From JALORV01 sp035429805 (GTDB lineage Bacteria > Pseudomonadota > Gammaproteobacteria > Burkholderiales > Burkholderiaceae_F): a stretch of 64,000 nt of DNA. Numbering within the stretch: position 1 is the first letter of the stretch; the number at the start of each line of letters is the position of its first letter. The translations under genes were made by a program, and so were the position numbers. The notes below the pieces were generated by a model. The model saw only the letters and a list, made by a program, of their open reading frames with translations, made no database searches and was not told where the DNA came from. This document shows positions 24,344-34,129 of the stretch, piece after piece. The stretch spans positions 17,309-81,308 of the forward strand of contig DAOMFL010000007.1 in assembly GCA_035429805.1 (NCBI GenBank). Direction: 5' to 3'.

Positions 24344-25207
24344 CTACTGCATGACACCGGGAACCTTCATCTGCGAGGTGATCGTCGCCTCGGACCACTC
24401 CATCGGCCAGATCGGATGCTGGAAGTGCCGCAGGTAGGCGAGCAGATCATCGAAGCTAACGAGGAGCGGTGCTGCTGAAGCTGTCGCGGCCTGGCGTGAG
24501 GAACCGATCCACGCCTGCGCGAAGGCGTAGAAGCCGCGCGAATAGAAGCGATCGTTGCTGAGCATCGCGAGCCAGCGCACGAAGCCCGGCTCGTCGAAGC
24601 TGCGCCACTCCCAGGCCGCCGGCCGCCAGTCGGCAAACGGCCGCAGGTGTCCGAAGCGCGCGTGGGTCATGTCGATTACCTGACGTGTTGCCTCGGAATC
24701 GGGTTGCGACGCGCGCCACAGTTCGAGCGCTTCACGGGTTTCCTCGGCCGCACGCGCGAACAGATCGTCGCCGTACTTGTCGAGGTAGTGGAACTCGCGT
24801 CCCCAGTCGAAATCGCGTGCGGCCACCCCAGACTGCAGCCAGCCGAGCGCCGCCGCGCGGGCGGCGGCCCCTGCGGGCAGGCTCACGAGATACGGAATGC
24901 AGGCAAACGGCGCAAACGCATCCGGCGTGGATCCGCTCGTGGCAGTCAGTGCATCGTTGACGATCTTGGAGATCTGCTCGGCCTGAGCCGGATCATCGGG
25001 CGCCACTGTGCCGAGGGAAAACGCCGTGATCCGGCGCGGACTCTGTGACCTCAGGAACGCATGCCGTTGCGCGCCGTTGTCGACGAATCCCGTGGTCAGC
25101 AGCAGCGGGCCATTGGGATTGAAGACGGCCCACGCGAGCAGCACCCGGCCCTGCTTTGTCAGCCAGGACGATGCCGGCCAGTCGATCAGCCCCCAGTTCG
25201 TGTTCAT
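24344..25207 (-). CDS. Hypothetical protein (287 aa), family not recognised
   Basis: This soluble protein has no signal peptide or membrane helix, and codon use fits the genome. It opens with a beta-rich region (GRVLLAWAVFNPNGPLLLTT, RRITAFSLGTVAPDDPA) and continues with helical, aromatic-rich sequence (REFHYLDKYGDDLFARAAEETREALELWRA, WRSFDEPGFVRWLAM). I see no catalytic signature. It lies 47 bp downstream of the DUF4124-type gene on the same strand and may share its transcript. Confidence 0.7.
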   Translation of the reverse strand: MNTNWGLIDWPASSWLTKQGRVLLAWAVFNPNGPLLLTTGFVDNGAQRHAFLRSQSPRRITAFSLGTVAPDDPAQAEQISKIVNDALTATSGSTPDAFAPFACIPYLVSLPAGAAARAAALGWLQSGVAARDFDWGREFHYLDKYGDDLFARAAEETREALELWRASQPDSEATRQVIDMTHARFGHLRPFADWRPAAWEWRSFDEPGFVRWLAMLSNDRFYSRGFYAFAQAWIGSSRQAATASAAPLLVSFDDLLAYLRHFQHPIWPMEWSEATITSQMKVPGVMQ

Positions 25208-25254
25208 ACGGAAAGGCCGGGACGCGCTGCGCCCCGGCGGCGAGGAGTGGTTCG

Positions 25255-25743
25255 CTATCTTGCCGCGTTTCGTGCGGCGTAAGCCCGCTGCAGCCGCGCT
25301 TCGGCGTCGGCGACTTCGCGCTCGAGCCCTGCAAGCCGCGTCTGGTAATCCTCGGTCAGCCGGCTTCCGCCGCCCGCGAGTCCGCGGCGCTCGCCCGGCA
25401 AGGGTTCGCGTCCGAGTTCGAGGCGACGCTTCGAGACGGCCAGCGCGGCCTCGGCGGCGTTGACTTCCTGCATCGCCGCGTCGATCGACACGGCGCCCGC
25501 GGGGACGCCCGCAACGGACGGCGTGACCCCGGGGACCGGCCGCGCCGGGCCAGTCACCGGCGGCGGCGACGTGCTGGAGACGCGGGGCGCGGACTTCGCT
25601 GCGCGTTCCTCGAGGATCTTGCTGCCCGGCGGTGGTGTGTCAGTAAACAGGATGCTGCCGTCCTGCGTCTGGACTTTGTAGATGGACTGCGCGGCGGCCA
25701 GGCACGGCAGCAGGGCGAGGGCGGCGATCAGCAATCGGCGCAT
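25255..25743 (-). CDS. DUF4124-type periplasmic protein
   Basis: The 162-residue protein has a clear signal peptide (LLIAALALLPCLAAA). A short DUF4124-like module follows: QSIYKVQTQDGSILFTDTPPPG (split here as YKVQTQDGSILFTDTP), typical of small exported proteobacterial proteins. A Pro/Ser-rich linker and a C-terminal helix likely to form a coiled coil (EDYQTRLAGLEREVADAEARL, about residues 128-150) complete it. Probably periplasmic; function unknown. It is divergent from dnaE. Confidence 0.8.
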   Translation of the reverse strand: MRRLLIAALALLPCLAAAQSIYKVQTQDGSILFTDTPPPGSKILEERAAKSAPRVSSTSPPPVTGPARPVPGVTPSVAGVPAGAVSIDAAMQEVNAAEAALAVSKRRLELGREPLPGERRGLAGGGSRLTEDYQTRLAGLEREVADAEARLQRAYAARNAAR

Positions 25744-25872
25744 GGAGGCTCCTTCGGGCGAAGGCGACGATAACGCAACAACGCGCGAGGGAAATCGCCG
25801 GACGACGCCGATCCACCGTCCATTCCTACGTTTCAGATCATGCCAGAGTCACCACCGGTCGACCGCGCGCGG

Positions 25873-25881
25873 TTATCCACA
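25873..25881 (+). promoter_or_regulatory. Consensus DnaA box upstream of dnaE
   Basis: TTATCCACA matches the strong DnaA-box consensus exactly and lies 35 bp before the dnaE ATG. A single box is not an origin; DnaA control of dnaE is an inference. Confidence 0.45.
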
Positions 25882-25915
25882 AGCCGGAACCGGTGCGGGT
25901 GGCAGAATTCCTGCC

Positions 25916-28900
25916 ATGAGCGGTACGCAGTTCGTCCACCTTCGCCTGCACTCGGAGTTCTCGGTTGTCGACGGGATCGTGCGCATCGACGACGCCGTCG
26001 GCAAGGCGGCGGCGGACAGGCAGGGCGCGCTGGCGCTGACAGACAGCGCCAATGTGTTCGGCGCGGTGCGCTTCTACCAGGCGGCGCGCAAGCTCGGAGT
26101 CAAGCCGATCATCGGCTGCGACGTCTGGGTCAGCAACGACGGCGATCGCGACAACCCGTACCGGCTGCTGCTGCTGACGCAGGACCGGACCGGCTACCTG
26201 AACCTGTGCACGCTGCTGACCCGCGCCTTTCTCGAGAACCAACACCGCAGCCGCGGTGAACTGCGCATCGACTGGCTCGAGGCCGACGGTGGAACACTGA
26301 GCCGCGGCCTGATCGCGCTGTCGGGCGCGCGCCACGGCGAGGTGGGCGTGCAGCTGCTGGCTGGCCGCGCGGAGGCGGCCACGCTTGCTGCGCAGCGGCT
26401 GGCGGCCGCGTTTCCCGGCCGCTTCTATCTCGAACTGCAACGCACCGGCGAGGCGCGCGACGCCGCGTGCACGCAGGCGACGCTCGCGCTCGCGGTGCGG
26501 CACCAGCTGCCAGTGGTCGCCACGCACCCGATCCAGTTCCTCGAACCCGACGACTTCCGTGCGCACGAGGCGCGCTTCTGCATCGCCGAGGGCTATACGC
26601 TGGCCGATCCGCGACGTCCGCGGCGCTTCACGCGCGAGCAGTACTTCAAGACCCAGGCGGAAATGGCGCAGCTCTTCGCCGACGTGCCGGCGGCGCTCGC
26701 CAACGCGGTGGAGATCGCACGCCGATGCAACCTGACGCTGGAACTCGGCAAGCCGCAGCTGCCGCGCTATCCGACGCCGGCCGGCGTCACGCTCGACGAT
26801 CACTGCCGCGACCTCGCGGCCCAGGGCCTCGAGCGTCGCCTGGAAACACTGTTCCCCGACGCCGCGCGGCGCAGCGCGCGGCGTCCGGATTACGCAGCGC
26901 GCCTCGATCTCGAACTGAAGACCATCGCCAAGATGGGCTTCTCCGGTTACTTCCTGATCGTCGCGGATTTCATCAACTGGGCCAAGGTGAATGGCATTCC
27001 GGTCGGGCCCGGCCGCGGCTCCGGGGCCGGTTCGCTGGTCGCGTATTCGCTCGGAATCACCGATCTCGATCCGCTGCGCTACGGGCTGCTGTTCGAGCGC
27101 TTCCTGAATCCGGAACGCGTGTCGATGCCGGACTTCGACATCGATTTCTGCCAGGACAACCGCGACCGCGTCATCGACTATGTCAAGCAGAAGTACGGGC
27201 ACGACGCGGTGTCGCAGATCGCGACCTTCGGCACACTGGGTGCCAAGGCGGTGGTGCGTGACGCCGGCCGCGTGCTCGACCTGCCGTACACGAAGTGCGA
27301 CCAGTTGTCGAAGCTGATCCCGCACAACCCGGCCGATCCGTGGACGCTCGATCGCGCGTTGAAGGAGGAGCCGGCGTTTGCCGAGGCGGTCGCCGGCGAC
27401 GAGGAGAACCAGGAGCTGATCGCGCTGGCGCGTCCGCTCGAGGGGCTGACGCGCAACGTCGGCATGCACGCCGGCGGCGTGCTGATCGCGCCGGGCAAGC
27501 TCACGGACTTCTGCCCGCTGTACTGCGCTCCGGGCGCCCAGGACGCGGCCATCAGCCAGTTCGACAAGGATGACGTCGAGGCGATCGGGCTGGTGAAGTT
27601 CGACTTCCTCGGGCTGACGACGCTGACGATTCTCGACCTGACGCTCGAGTATGTGCGGCGCCTCGATCCGTCGTTCACGCTGACGCTGGAGACCCTGCCG
27701 CTCGACGACGCGAAGACCTACGACGTTTTCAAGCAGGCGGCAACCGCTGCCATATTCCAGTTTGAATCGCGTGGCATGCGCGAGCTGCTGAAGCGCGCGA
27801 AACCCGACCGCCTTGAGGATCTGATCGCGCTCAACGCGCTGTATCGCCCGGGGCCGATGGACCTGATTCCGGACTTCATCGAGCGCAAGCACGGACGGCA
27901 GCGGGTCGAGTACCTGCACCCGTCGATCGAGCCGATCCTGGCCGAGACCTACGGCGTCATGGTGTACCAGGAGCAGGTGATGCGCATCGCGCAGGTCGTC
28001 GGCGGCTACTCGCTGGGCGGCGCCGACCTGCTGCGGCGCGCGATGGGCAAGAAGAAGCCCGAGGAGATGGCCAAGCACCGCTCGATCTTCGTCGAGGGGG
28101 CGGGCCGGCAGGGCGTGGACGCCAACACCGCGACCGAGCTCTTCAACCTGATGGAGAAGTTCGCGGGCTACGGGTTCAACAAGAGCCACTCGGCCGCGTA
28201 CGCGGTGGTGGCCTACCAGACCGCTTACTTCAAGGCGCACTACCCGGCGGCCTTCATGGCGGCCAACCTGACGGCGGTCAAGGACGACACCGACAAGGTG
28301 AAGGACCTGATCGAGGACTGCAAGGCGCTCGGCCTCACCGTGCAGGCGCCGGACATCAATGCGGGCGGCTGGCGCTTCGAGCCCGTCGACGCGAAGACGA
28401 TCCGCTACGGGCTCGGTGCGATCAAGGGCACGGGCCATGGCGCGATCGAAGCGATCCTTGCGGCGCGCGCGAGCGGCGGGCCGTACACCGACCTTTTCGA
28501 CCTCTGCGCGCGGGTCGACAAGCACGTGGTGAACCGCCGCGTCGTCGAAGCCCTGGTGAGGGCCGGAGCGCTCGACCGCCTGCACGGCGACCGCGCGGCG
28601 CTGCTCGCGACGGTGGGGCGGGCGATCGATGCGGCCGACAGCGCCGCCGCGAGCGTCGGCCAGGCGAGTCTTTTCGGCGGTAACGAGGCCTCGGCGCGCC
28701 ACGTCGAGTACGTGAAGGCGACACCCTGGAGCGAGCGCGAAAAGCTGTCGAACGAGAAGCTCGCGCTCGGCTACTACTTCTCCGGGCACCTCTTCACCGA
28801 GTACGCGGCGGAAGCGCGCCGGCTCGCGCCGACGCCGCTCGCCGAAGTGCGCCAGGCGCGGGACCAGGTGAAGCTCGCCGGCGTGATCGTGTCGGCGCGC

Positions 28901-29377
28901 AGCCAGAACACGCGCCGCGGCCGCATGGGGGTCGTGGTTCTCGACGACGGCACCGCGCAGCTCGAACTGATGGTGTTCTCTGAGCTGTATGACCGCAGGC
29001 GTGCGTTGCTCAAGGAAGACCAGCTGCTGTTCGTGACCGGCAAGGTGCGCTTCGACGAATTCGCGCAGCGCCTGTCGATCTCGGCCGACGAACTGATGGA
29101 CCTTTCCGAGGCCCGCTCCAAGGCAGCCGCGCGCCTGCGCATCGAGGTCGAGGGGACCACCGACGCGGCGCGCCTGCGCGAGGCGCTGACCCCGTACCGG
29201 GTGCAAGGCAACGGCATCGGCGGCGGCTGCCGCGTCGTTGTGTGTTACCGCAACGCCTCCGGCTGTGTCGATGTTGCCCTGCCCGAGGACTGGCGGGTCC
29301 GCCCGGACGACCAGCTGATCGCCGACCTGCGCGGCCAGACGCGCGTGCTGCGCGCGAGCTTCAGCTACGGGTCGTAG
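25916..29377 (+). CDS. dnaE: DNA polymerase III alpha subunit
   Basis: The 1153-residue replicative polymerase starts with a PHP domain (FVHLRLHSEFSVVDGIVRID, degenerate relative to active PHP enzymes). The C-family polymerase core has GPGRGSGAGSLVAYSLGITD and MPDFDIDFCQDNRDRVIDYV, supplying the catalytic Asp pair. Further motifs are YQEQVMRIAQ, GYGFNKSHSAAYA, a helix-hairpin-helix region and an OB domain near the C-terminus. The ATG at 25916 matches the conserved N-terminus. Length matches DnaE1. It is followed by a convergent MFS gene. Confidence 0.97.
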   Translation: MSGTQFVHLRLHSEFSVVDGIVRIDDAVGKAAADRQGALALTDSANVFGAVRFYQAARKLGVKPIIGCDVWVSNDGDRDNPYRLLLLTQDRTGYLNLCTLLTRAFLENQHRSRGELRIDWLEADGGTLSRGLIALSGARHGEVGVQLLAGRAEAATLAAQRLAAAFPGRFYLELQRTGEARDAACTQATLALAVRHQLPVVATHPIQFLEPDDFRAHEARFCIAEGYTLADPRRPRRFTREQYFKTQAEMAQLFADVPAALANAVEIARRCNLTLELGKPQLPRYPTPAGVTLDDHCRDLAAQGLERRLETLFPDAARRSARRPDYAARLDLELKTIAKMGFSGYFLIVADFINWAKVNGIPVGPGRGSGAGSLVAYSLGITDLDPLRYGLLFERFLNPERVSMPDFDIDFCQDNRDRVIDYVKQKYGHDAVSQIATFGTLGAKAVVRDAGRVLDLPYTKCDQLSKLIPHNPADPWTLDRALKEEPAFAEAVAGDEENQELIALARPLEGLTRNVGMHAGGVLIAPGKLTDFCPLYCAPGAQDAAISQFDKDDVEAIGLVKFDFLGLTTLTILDLTLEYVRRLDPSFTLTLETLPLDDAKTYDVFKQAATAAIFQFESRGMRELLKRAKPDRLEDLIALNALYRPGPMDLIPDFIERKHGRQRVEYLHPSIEPILAETYGVMVYQEQVMRIAQVVGGYSLGGADLLRRAMGKKKPEEMAKHRSIFVEGAGRQGVDANTATELFNLMEKFAGYGFNKSHSAAYAVVAYQTAYFKAHYPAAFMAANLTAVKDDTDKVKDLIEDCKALGLTVQAPDINAGGWRFEPVDAKTIRYGLGAIKGTGHGAIEAILAARASGGPYTDLFDLCARVDKHVVNRRVVEALVRAGALDRLHGDRAALLATVGRAIDAADSAAASVGQASLFGGNEASARHVEYVKATPWSEREKLSNEKLALGYYFSGHLFTEYAAEARRLAPTPLAEVRQARDQVKLAGVIVSARSQNTRRGRMGVVVLDDGTAQLELMVFSELYDRRRALLKEDQLLFVTGKVRFDEFAQRLSISADELMDLSEARSKAAARLRIEVEGTTDAARLREALTPYRVQGNGIGGGCRVVVCYRNASGCVDVALPEDWRVRPDDQLIADLRGQTRVLRASFSYGS

Positions 29378-29392
29378 GCGGCCGCGCCGGAC

Positions 29393-30601
29393 TCAGCGGC
29401 GGCCGCCGGCCAGTGCCACCGAGCGCGGGTGGCGCCGCAATCGCGCCATCGCCCATACGCCGATCGCGGGTCCGAGCGCCAGCGGCGCGAAGGCGAACTT
29501 CCATCCCAGCAGCTCGACCCAGTAGGGCATCAGGTGGATCGTCAGCAGCGTCAGCGTGAAGCCCATCGCGGTCTGGAACGTGAGCATGGTCCCGACCCGC
29601 GTCTTGTCCGCGAGTTCGGCGATCGACGCGGAAAACTGCGCGGAGTCCGCGACGATCGTGATGCCCCAGACGACGCACACGATTGTCAGCCAAGCGGGCG
29701 AGCCGCCATAGAGGAGGCCCACCAGCAGCGCGCAGGAGCCCGAGATGCTCATCGCCGCGATTGTGATCGCGGTGCGGCCGATGCGGTCCGCAAGGTAGCC
29801 TGCCGCGACGCAGCCGAAGGCGCCGGCACCTACGGTCGCGAAGGCGCCGAGCTTGGCCGCAGTCGAGGCTATGTCGGCCGGCAGTGTCAGCGCGAAGCTC
29901 GCGTGCAGGAACACGACGATCCACGCCCACATCGCGTAAAGCTCCCACATGTGCCCCAGATAGCCAAGGTTGGCCAGGCGCAACGGCACATCGCGCCATG
30001 CCGAGAGGATGGCGCGGGGGTCGAAGCGCGGCGTCGGCGTGCGTGCCGGGCCGATGCCCGCGAAGCCGATCAGCACCGCCGCGCCCGCCGCGCTGGCGGA
30101 AGCGATCGCCACCGGCACGTGCCAGTCGATGCCTCCGGCGAGGTTGAAGAGGTGCGGTGTCGCGGACCCCAGGGTCAGGGCGCCGACCAGCACGCCAACC
30201 ATCAGCCCCATGTCGCCGCGGGCCCAGGTCGAGGCGAGCTTCATGCCGACGGGATAGACACCCGCCATCGCCATCCCGGTCACGAACCGCAGCGCCGGCG
30301 CGGCCATCGTCCGCGGATCGACCAGCAGCAGCAGTGCGTTGGCCACGGCACCGGCCAGCGCAGCCGCTGCGATGAAGCGCCGCGGGTCGAGACGGTCGGC
30401 GAGCCCGAGCAGGGCACTCACCAGGCAGCCGGCGACGAAGCCGGCCTGCACCGAACTCGTCAGCGCAGCCTGCATGAACTTCGTAAGGCCGAACTGCGCG
30501 GTGAGCGACGACACCACGGCGGACGCCGAGAACCACAGCGCCATGGCCCCTACCTGCGTCAGCGCGATGATCGCGATCGAGGCTCGCTTCGAAGTCTGCA
30601 T
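29393..30601 (-). CDS. MFS transporter, 12 transmembrane segments
   Basis: The 402-residue protein is strongly hydrophobic, with about twelve membrane segments. A GYLADRIGRTAI motif between TM8 and TM9 and the LLGLADRLDPRR loop after TM2 match the MFS A-motif. GMAMAGVYPVGMKLASTWA resembles the motif-rich TM5 region of cyanate/nitrate-type or sugar-phosphate-type carriers. The substrate is unknown. It is downstream of two glycosyltransferases on the same strand, 21 bp from the nearer one, and may belong to the same transcript. Confidence 0.85.
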   Translation of the reverse strand: MQTSKRASIAIIALTQVGAMALWFSASAVVSSLTAQFGLTKFMQAALTSSVQAGFVAGCLVSALLGLADRLDPRRFIAAAALAGAVANALLLLVDPRTMAAPALRFVTGMAMAGVYPVGMKLASTWARGDMGLMVGVLVGALTLGSATPHLFNLAGGIDWHVPVAIASASAAGAAVLIGFAGIGPARTPTPRFDPRAILSAWRDVPLRLANLGYLGHMWELYAMWAWIVVFLHASFALTLPADIASTAAKLGAFATVGAGAFGCVAAGYLADRIGRTAITIAAMSISGSCALLVGLLYGGSPAWLTIVCVVWGITIVADSAQFSASIAELADKTRVGTMLTFQTAMGFTLTLLTIHLMPYWVELLGWKFAFAPLALGPAIGVWAMARLRRHPRSVALAGGRR

Positions 30602-30622
30602 CGGCGCAGCCGCGCTGCCGGG

Positions 30623-31441
30623 TCAGGCCGGCTCCACGTACTGGTCGAGACCACGCTCCGCGCGCGTCGCGCGGTCGCGAATGCGCTGCTGCAAACGGTC
30701 CCAGTTCGCGCCCTCGGCGCGGCGGTCGTTCTCACGGTGCCACAGGTGCAGCACGCCGGTTGCGTAGGCGCCTTCCTTGCGGCGGACACCCGAATTGATC
30801 AGTCGCACCGCGAGGTCGGAATCCTCGTAACCCCAGCCCTCGAAGACTTCGTCGAAGCCGTTAACGCGCGCTAGATCGGTGCGCCAGACGCCGAGGTTGC
30901 AGGTGCGAACGCGCTGCCAGCGGCGCGCGGCGACTTTACGCAGCGGGCCGAGCGGAAGGCCGATCAGCGGCAGCGTCCGGTTGATGTCGCCGCGATGGCG
31001 TGCTTCGCGAAATTGCGCGTCGGTCCATCGCTGCAGCGGCAGCCGGGCATCGAGCGCCGAGCGGGTGAACCCCTCGCTGAGCAGGATGCGGTTGCCCGCC
31101 ACCATCCAGCCGGGTTCGGCCAGCGCGCGGTGCCGCGCGATGAAGTGGGGCCGCGGCACGCAGTCGCCGTCGAGGAAGATCACGTACTCGCCGCGGGCGG
31201 CGGCGGTGGCGCGATTGCGCGCCGCGCCGGCGCGGAAGCCGCGGTCCTCCTGCCACACGTGCCGGATCGGCACCATCGACGCGCGCGCGCTCGCCTCGAC
31301 CAGCGCGCGCGTGTCGTCACGCGAGCCGTCGTCGGCGACCAGCACGTCGAATCCGCGCTCGGTCTGCTCGGCCAGGCCGTCCAGTACCGCGCGCAGCGCG
31401 TCGGGCCGGTTGTAGGTCGTGACGACGACCGATATCAGCAT
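30623..31441 (-). CDS. Family 2 glycosyltransferase
   Basis: The 272-residue GT-A enzyme starts LISVVVTTYNRPDALRAVL, with the nucleotide-sugar site VLVADDGSRDDT, the metal-binding FLDGDCVPRP (DxD-like) and a C-terminal GWGYEDSDLAVRL acceptor-side motif. It is likely to add a sugar to the lipopolysaccharide core or O-chain. Its start follows the next glycosyltransferase's stop by 3 bp, so the two are one operon. The sugar and linkage are not predictable. Confidence 0.88.
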   Translation of the reverse strand: MLISVVVTTYNRPDALRAVLDGLAEQTERGFDVLVADDGSRDDTRALVEASARASMVPIRHVWQEDRGFRAGAARNRATAAARGEYVIFLDGDCVPRPHFIARHRALAEPGWMVAGNRILLSEGFTRSALDARLPLQRWTDAQFREARHRGDINRTLPLIGLPLGPLRKVAARRWQRVRTCNLGVWRTDLARVNGFDEVFEGWGYEDSDLAVRLINSGVRRKEGAYATGVLHLWHRENDRRAEGANWDRLQQRIRDRATRAERGLDQYVEPA

Positions 31442-31444
31442 CGG

Positions 31445-32233
31445 TCAGTGCTTCAGGCTCGGCGGCAGGGGCGGCTCGCGCGTCAGCTGCTGCATGCGCT
31501 CCGTGTACTTGGCATAGCGATAAAACGTGCCTTCGAAGTTCGAGAAGGCGATCACGAAGCCGGCCCAGCCGTCGAGGAAGCCAAACCGGATCACGTAGTG
31601 CCGCAGGAACGCGCCAAGCCCGTGCGCAAGCGCACTGCCCATCGAGGGCTGCGTACGTCGCTGGGCGAGCCGCTCCACTCCGAGCGTCGAATAGCGCTGC
31701 ATCTTGTGCACGATCTGCGCGAGGTCCCTGAACGGCACCTGCGCGATCGGCTCCATCAGCGTGCCGAGCGTGCCGTCGAGCACGTAGCTCTCGTGCACCG
31801 CGTCCTCGGTGTAGCGCAGCTTGCCGCGCCGGAACAGCTGCGGCTGGCGGTAGTCGGGATACCAGCCGGAGTGCCGGATCCAGCGGCCGAGAAGGAAGTT
31901 GCGCCGCGGCACACGGTAGGCATCGGCGGCATCGGGCTGCTCGACGATGCGGCGGATCTCGGCGGCCGCCGCTTCGGTGCAGCGCTCGTCGGCATCGAGC
32001 GAGAAGATCCAGTCTCCGGTCAGTTGCGCCAGAACGTCGTTGCGCAGCTTGCCGAAGCCCTCGAACGGCACCTGCAGCACTCGATCGGTGTATCTGCGGG
32101 CGATCTCCGCCGTGCCATCGGTGGAGAACGAGTCCGCGACGACGATCTCGTCCGCCCAGGCGACGCTCGCCAGCGCCGCCTCGATCTTGTCGGCCTCGTT
32201 ATAGGCGATGATGTAGACGGAAATGCGCGCCAT
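31445..32233 (-). CDS. LPS core glycosyltransferase, WaaE/KdtX-like family 2
   Basis: The 262-residue protein starts ISVYIIAYNEADKIEAALAS and has VADSFSTDGT, FSLDADERC (metal site) and the HSGWYPDYRQPQLFRRG and DAVHESYVL segments. These are typical of WaaE/KdtX-type transferases acting on inner-core lipopolysaccharide. The C-terminal membrane-associated patch (FLRHYVIRFGFLDGWAGFVI) is also typical. It is divergent from the MsbA-like gene, with 114 bp between starts. Confidence 0.88.
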   Translation of the reverse strand: MARISVYIIAYNEADKIEAALASVAWADEIVVADSFSTDGTAEIARRYTDRVLQVPFEGFGKLRNDVLAQLTGDWIFSLDADERCTEAAAAEIRRIVEQPDAADAYRVPRRNFLLGRWIRHSGWYPDYRQPQLFRRGKLRYTEDAVHESYVLDGTLGTLMEPIAQVPFRDLAQIVHKMQRYSTLGVERLAQRRTQPSMGSALAHGLGAFLRHYVIRFGFLDGWAGFVIAFSNFEGTFYRYAKYTERMQQLTREPPLPPSLKH

Positions 32234-32347
32234 TACGGCTCCCGTGTGCAGGCGCAAGCTTAAACGCCCGTGCGCGGCGGCCGGCGTCGCTACACTACGC
32301 TGCCTGTCCGTGCCGCTGCGCGCGGCGGGCCGTGTAGCGATCCATCC

Positions 32348-34129
32348 ATGAGCGCCCCCGATCCCCGCCTGCTCGACGACCCGAACCTGCGCCGCCTGAT
32401 GCGCATGGTGCTGTCGCACCGGAAGATGCTCGCGATCGGCCTGCTGGCCACCGGCATCAGCGCGGCGACCGAGCCGGTGATCGCGCGGCTCACCGGTGTG
32501 CTGACCGACCAGGCGCTGTTCCAGAAGGACTTCGCGTCGGTCATCTGGATGCCGATCGCGTTCGTCGGCCTCTTCGTCGTGCGCGGGCTGGCCATCTTCG
32601 GCGGCTCGTACCTGCTCAACCGCGTGTCGCAGGCCGTGCTGATCGACCTGCGGATGGCGATGTTCGACCGCATGCTGCGGTGGCCGACGTCGACGTTCGA
32701 GAACTCGCCGTCGGGCGTGGTGATCTCCAAGTTCATCAACGAGGCCAGCAATGCGCTGAATCTCGCGGCGGAAGTGATGAGCACGGCCGTGCGCGACTCG
32801 CTGATCGTCGTCGGCCTGCTCGCGATGCTGTTCTATTACAACTGGCAGCTCACGCTGCTGACGATGGTCGTCGCCCCGCCGATCGGACTTGCGCTGCGCG
32901 CCTTCAGCCGGAGGCTGCGCCGGCTCAACTTCGAGAACCAGGCGATGCTGGGCGAGATGACGCGCGCCGTGCAGGAGGCGCACGAGGGGCAGCGCGTCGT
33001 CAAGATCTACGACGGTGCAGGTTACGAGAGCGGACGCTTTCTCCGCATCAACGAGAAGCTGCGCGGCTACGCGATGCGCATGCAGGTCGCCTGGTCGGCG
33101 GCCACCCCGGTGACGCAGGCGCTGGGCGCGGTGGGATTTGCAATTGTGATGACGGTGGCGCTGTGGCAGGCCAAGAACGCGCAGGCCTCGCCCGGCGATT
33201 TCGTCACCTTCCTGGCGGCGGCGCTGCTGCTGCTGCCGGCATTGCGCCACCTGGCCTCGCTCAATGGTCCCCTGGCGCGCATGACGGCGGCGGCTGACAG
33301 CGTCTTCAGGCTGATCGACACGCCGCCCGAGGACGATGCAGGCACGCGTGACATCGGGCGCTCGCAGGGTGCGGTCGAGTTCCGCGCGGTCTCGTTCCGC
33401 TATCCGGGGGCCGAGACCGACGCGCTTGCGGACTTCTCGCTCAGCGTGCGGCCCGGCGAGATGATCGCCTTTGTCGGCGCGTCCGGCGCCGGCAAGACCA
33501 CGGCGGTGAACCTGGTGCCGCGCTTCATCCGCCCGACGCACGGCCTGATCCTGCTCGACGGCGTCCCGCTCGAGGAGCTGACACTCGCGAGCCTGCGGCG
33601 CCAGATCGCGCTGGTGTCGCAGGACGTCGTGCTGTTCGACGACACCATCGCGGCGAACATCGCCTACGGCGCGCAGCGCGACGCCACGATCGAGCGTGTG
33701 CGCGAAGCCGCCGCCGCCGCGTACCTGCTGCCGTTCATCGAGTCGCTGCCGCAGGGCTTCGACACGAGCATCGGCGAGAACGCGGTGAAGCTGTCGGGCG
33801 GACAGCGGCAGCGGCTGTCGATCGCGCGCGCTCTGCTGAAGGACGCGCCGATCCTGCTGCTCGATGAGGCGACTTCGGCGCTCGATTCCGAGTCCGAGCG
33901 CTACATCCAGGAGTCGCTCGCGCGACTGATGAAAGGCCGGACGACCTTCGTCGTCGCGCACCGGCTGTCGACGATCGAACGCGCCGACCGCATCGTCGTG
34001 CTGGAGCACGGACGCGTCGTCGAGGTCGGCGCGCACCGCGAACTGATCGCGCGCAAGGGCCTGTACGCGCGGTTGCACGAGATCCAGTTCGCGTCCATGG
34101 ACGATCACGCAGAGGAGATTGCACGATGA
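32348..34129 (+). CDS. msbA: Lipid A flippase, ABC transporter with fused ATPase
   Basis: The 593-residue half-transporter has six membrane segments (about residues 30-330) and a C-terminal ATPase with Walker A GASGAGKTT, Q-loop VSQDVVLFDD, signature LSGGQRQRLS, Walker B ILLLDEATSALDSES and H-loop VAHRLS. It moves lipid A-core across the inner membrane. There is no N-terminal C39 peptidase domain, so it is not an exporter for double-glycine peptides. The ATG at 32348 is chosen at the family start. Its stop overlaps the next gene by 4 bp. Confidence 0.92.
   Translation: MSAPDPRLLDDPNLRRLMRMVLSHRKMLAIGLLATGISAATEPVIARLTGVLTDQALFQKDFASVIWMPIAFVGLFVVRGLAIFGGSYLLNRVSQAVLIDLRMAMFDRMLRWPTSTFENSPSGVVISKFINEASNALNLAAEVMSTAVRDSLIVVGLLAMLFYYNWQLTLLTMVVAPPIGLALRAFSRRLRRLNFENQAMLGEMTRAVQEAHEGQRVVKIYDGAGYESGRFLRINEKLRGYAMRMQVAWSAATPVTQALGAVGFAIVMTVALWQAKNAQASPGDFVTFLAAALLLLPALRHLASLNGPLARMTAAADSVFRLIDTPPEDDAGTRDIGRSQGAVEFRAVSFRYPGAETDALADFSLSVRPGEMIAFVGASGAGKTTAVNLVPRFIRPTHGLILLDGVPLEELTLASLRRQIALVSQDVVLFDDTIAANIAYGAQRDATIERVREAAAAAYLLPFIESLPQGFDTSIGENAVKLSGGQRQRLSIARALLKDAPILLLDEATSALDSESERYIQESLARLMKGRTTFVVAHRLSTIERADRIVVLEHGRVVEVGAHRELIARKGLYARLHEIQFASMDDHAEEIAR

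Noticed and set aside
25873..25881. Replication origin near dnaE
   Set aside because: Only one DnaA box, no AT-rich unwinding region and no dnaA/dnaN neighbours.
25838..29206. Open frame of about 1100 codons antisense to dnaE
   Set aside because: Low-complexity translation with no motif; the sense strand encodes full-length DnaE.
32348..34129. MsbA-like ABC transporter as the exporter of the double-glycine peptide
   Set aside because: It lacks the N-terminal C39 peptidase domain and sits in an LPS locus about 29 kb away.
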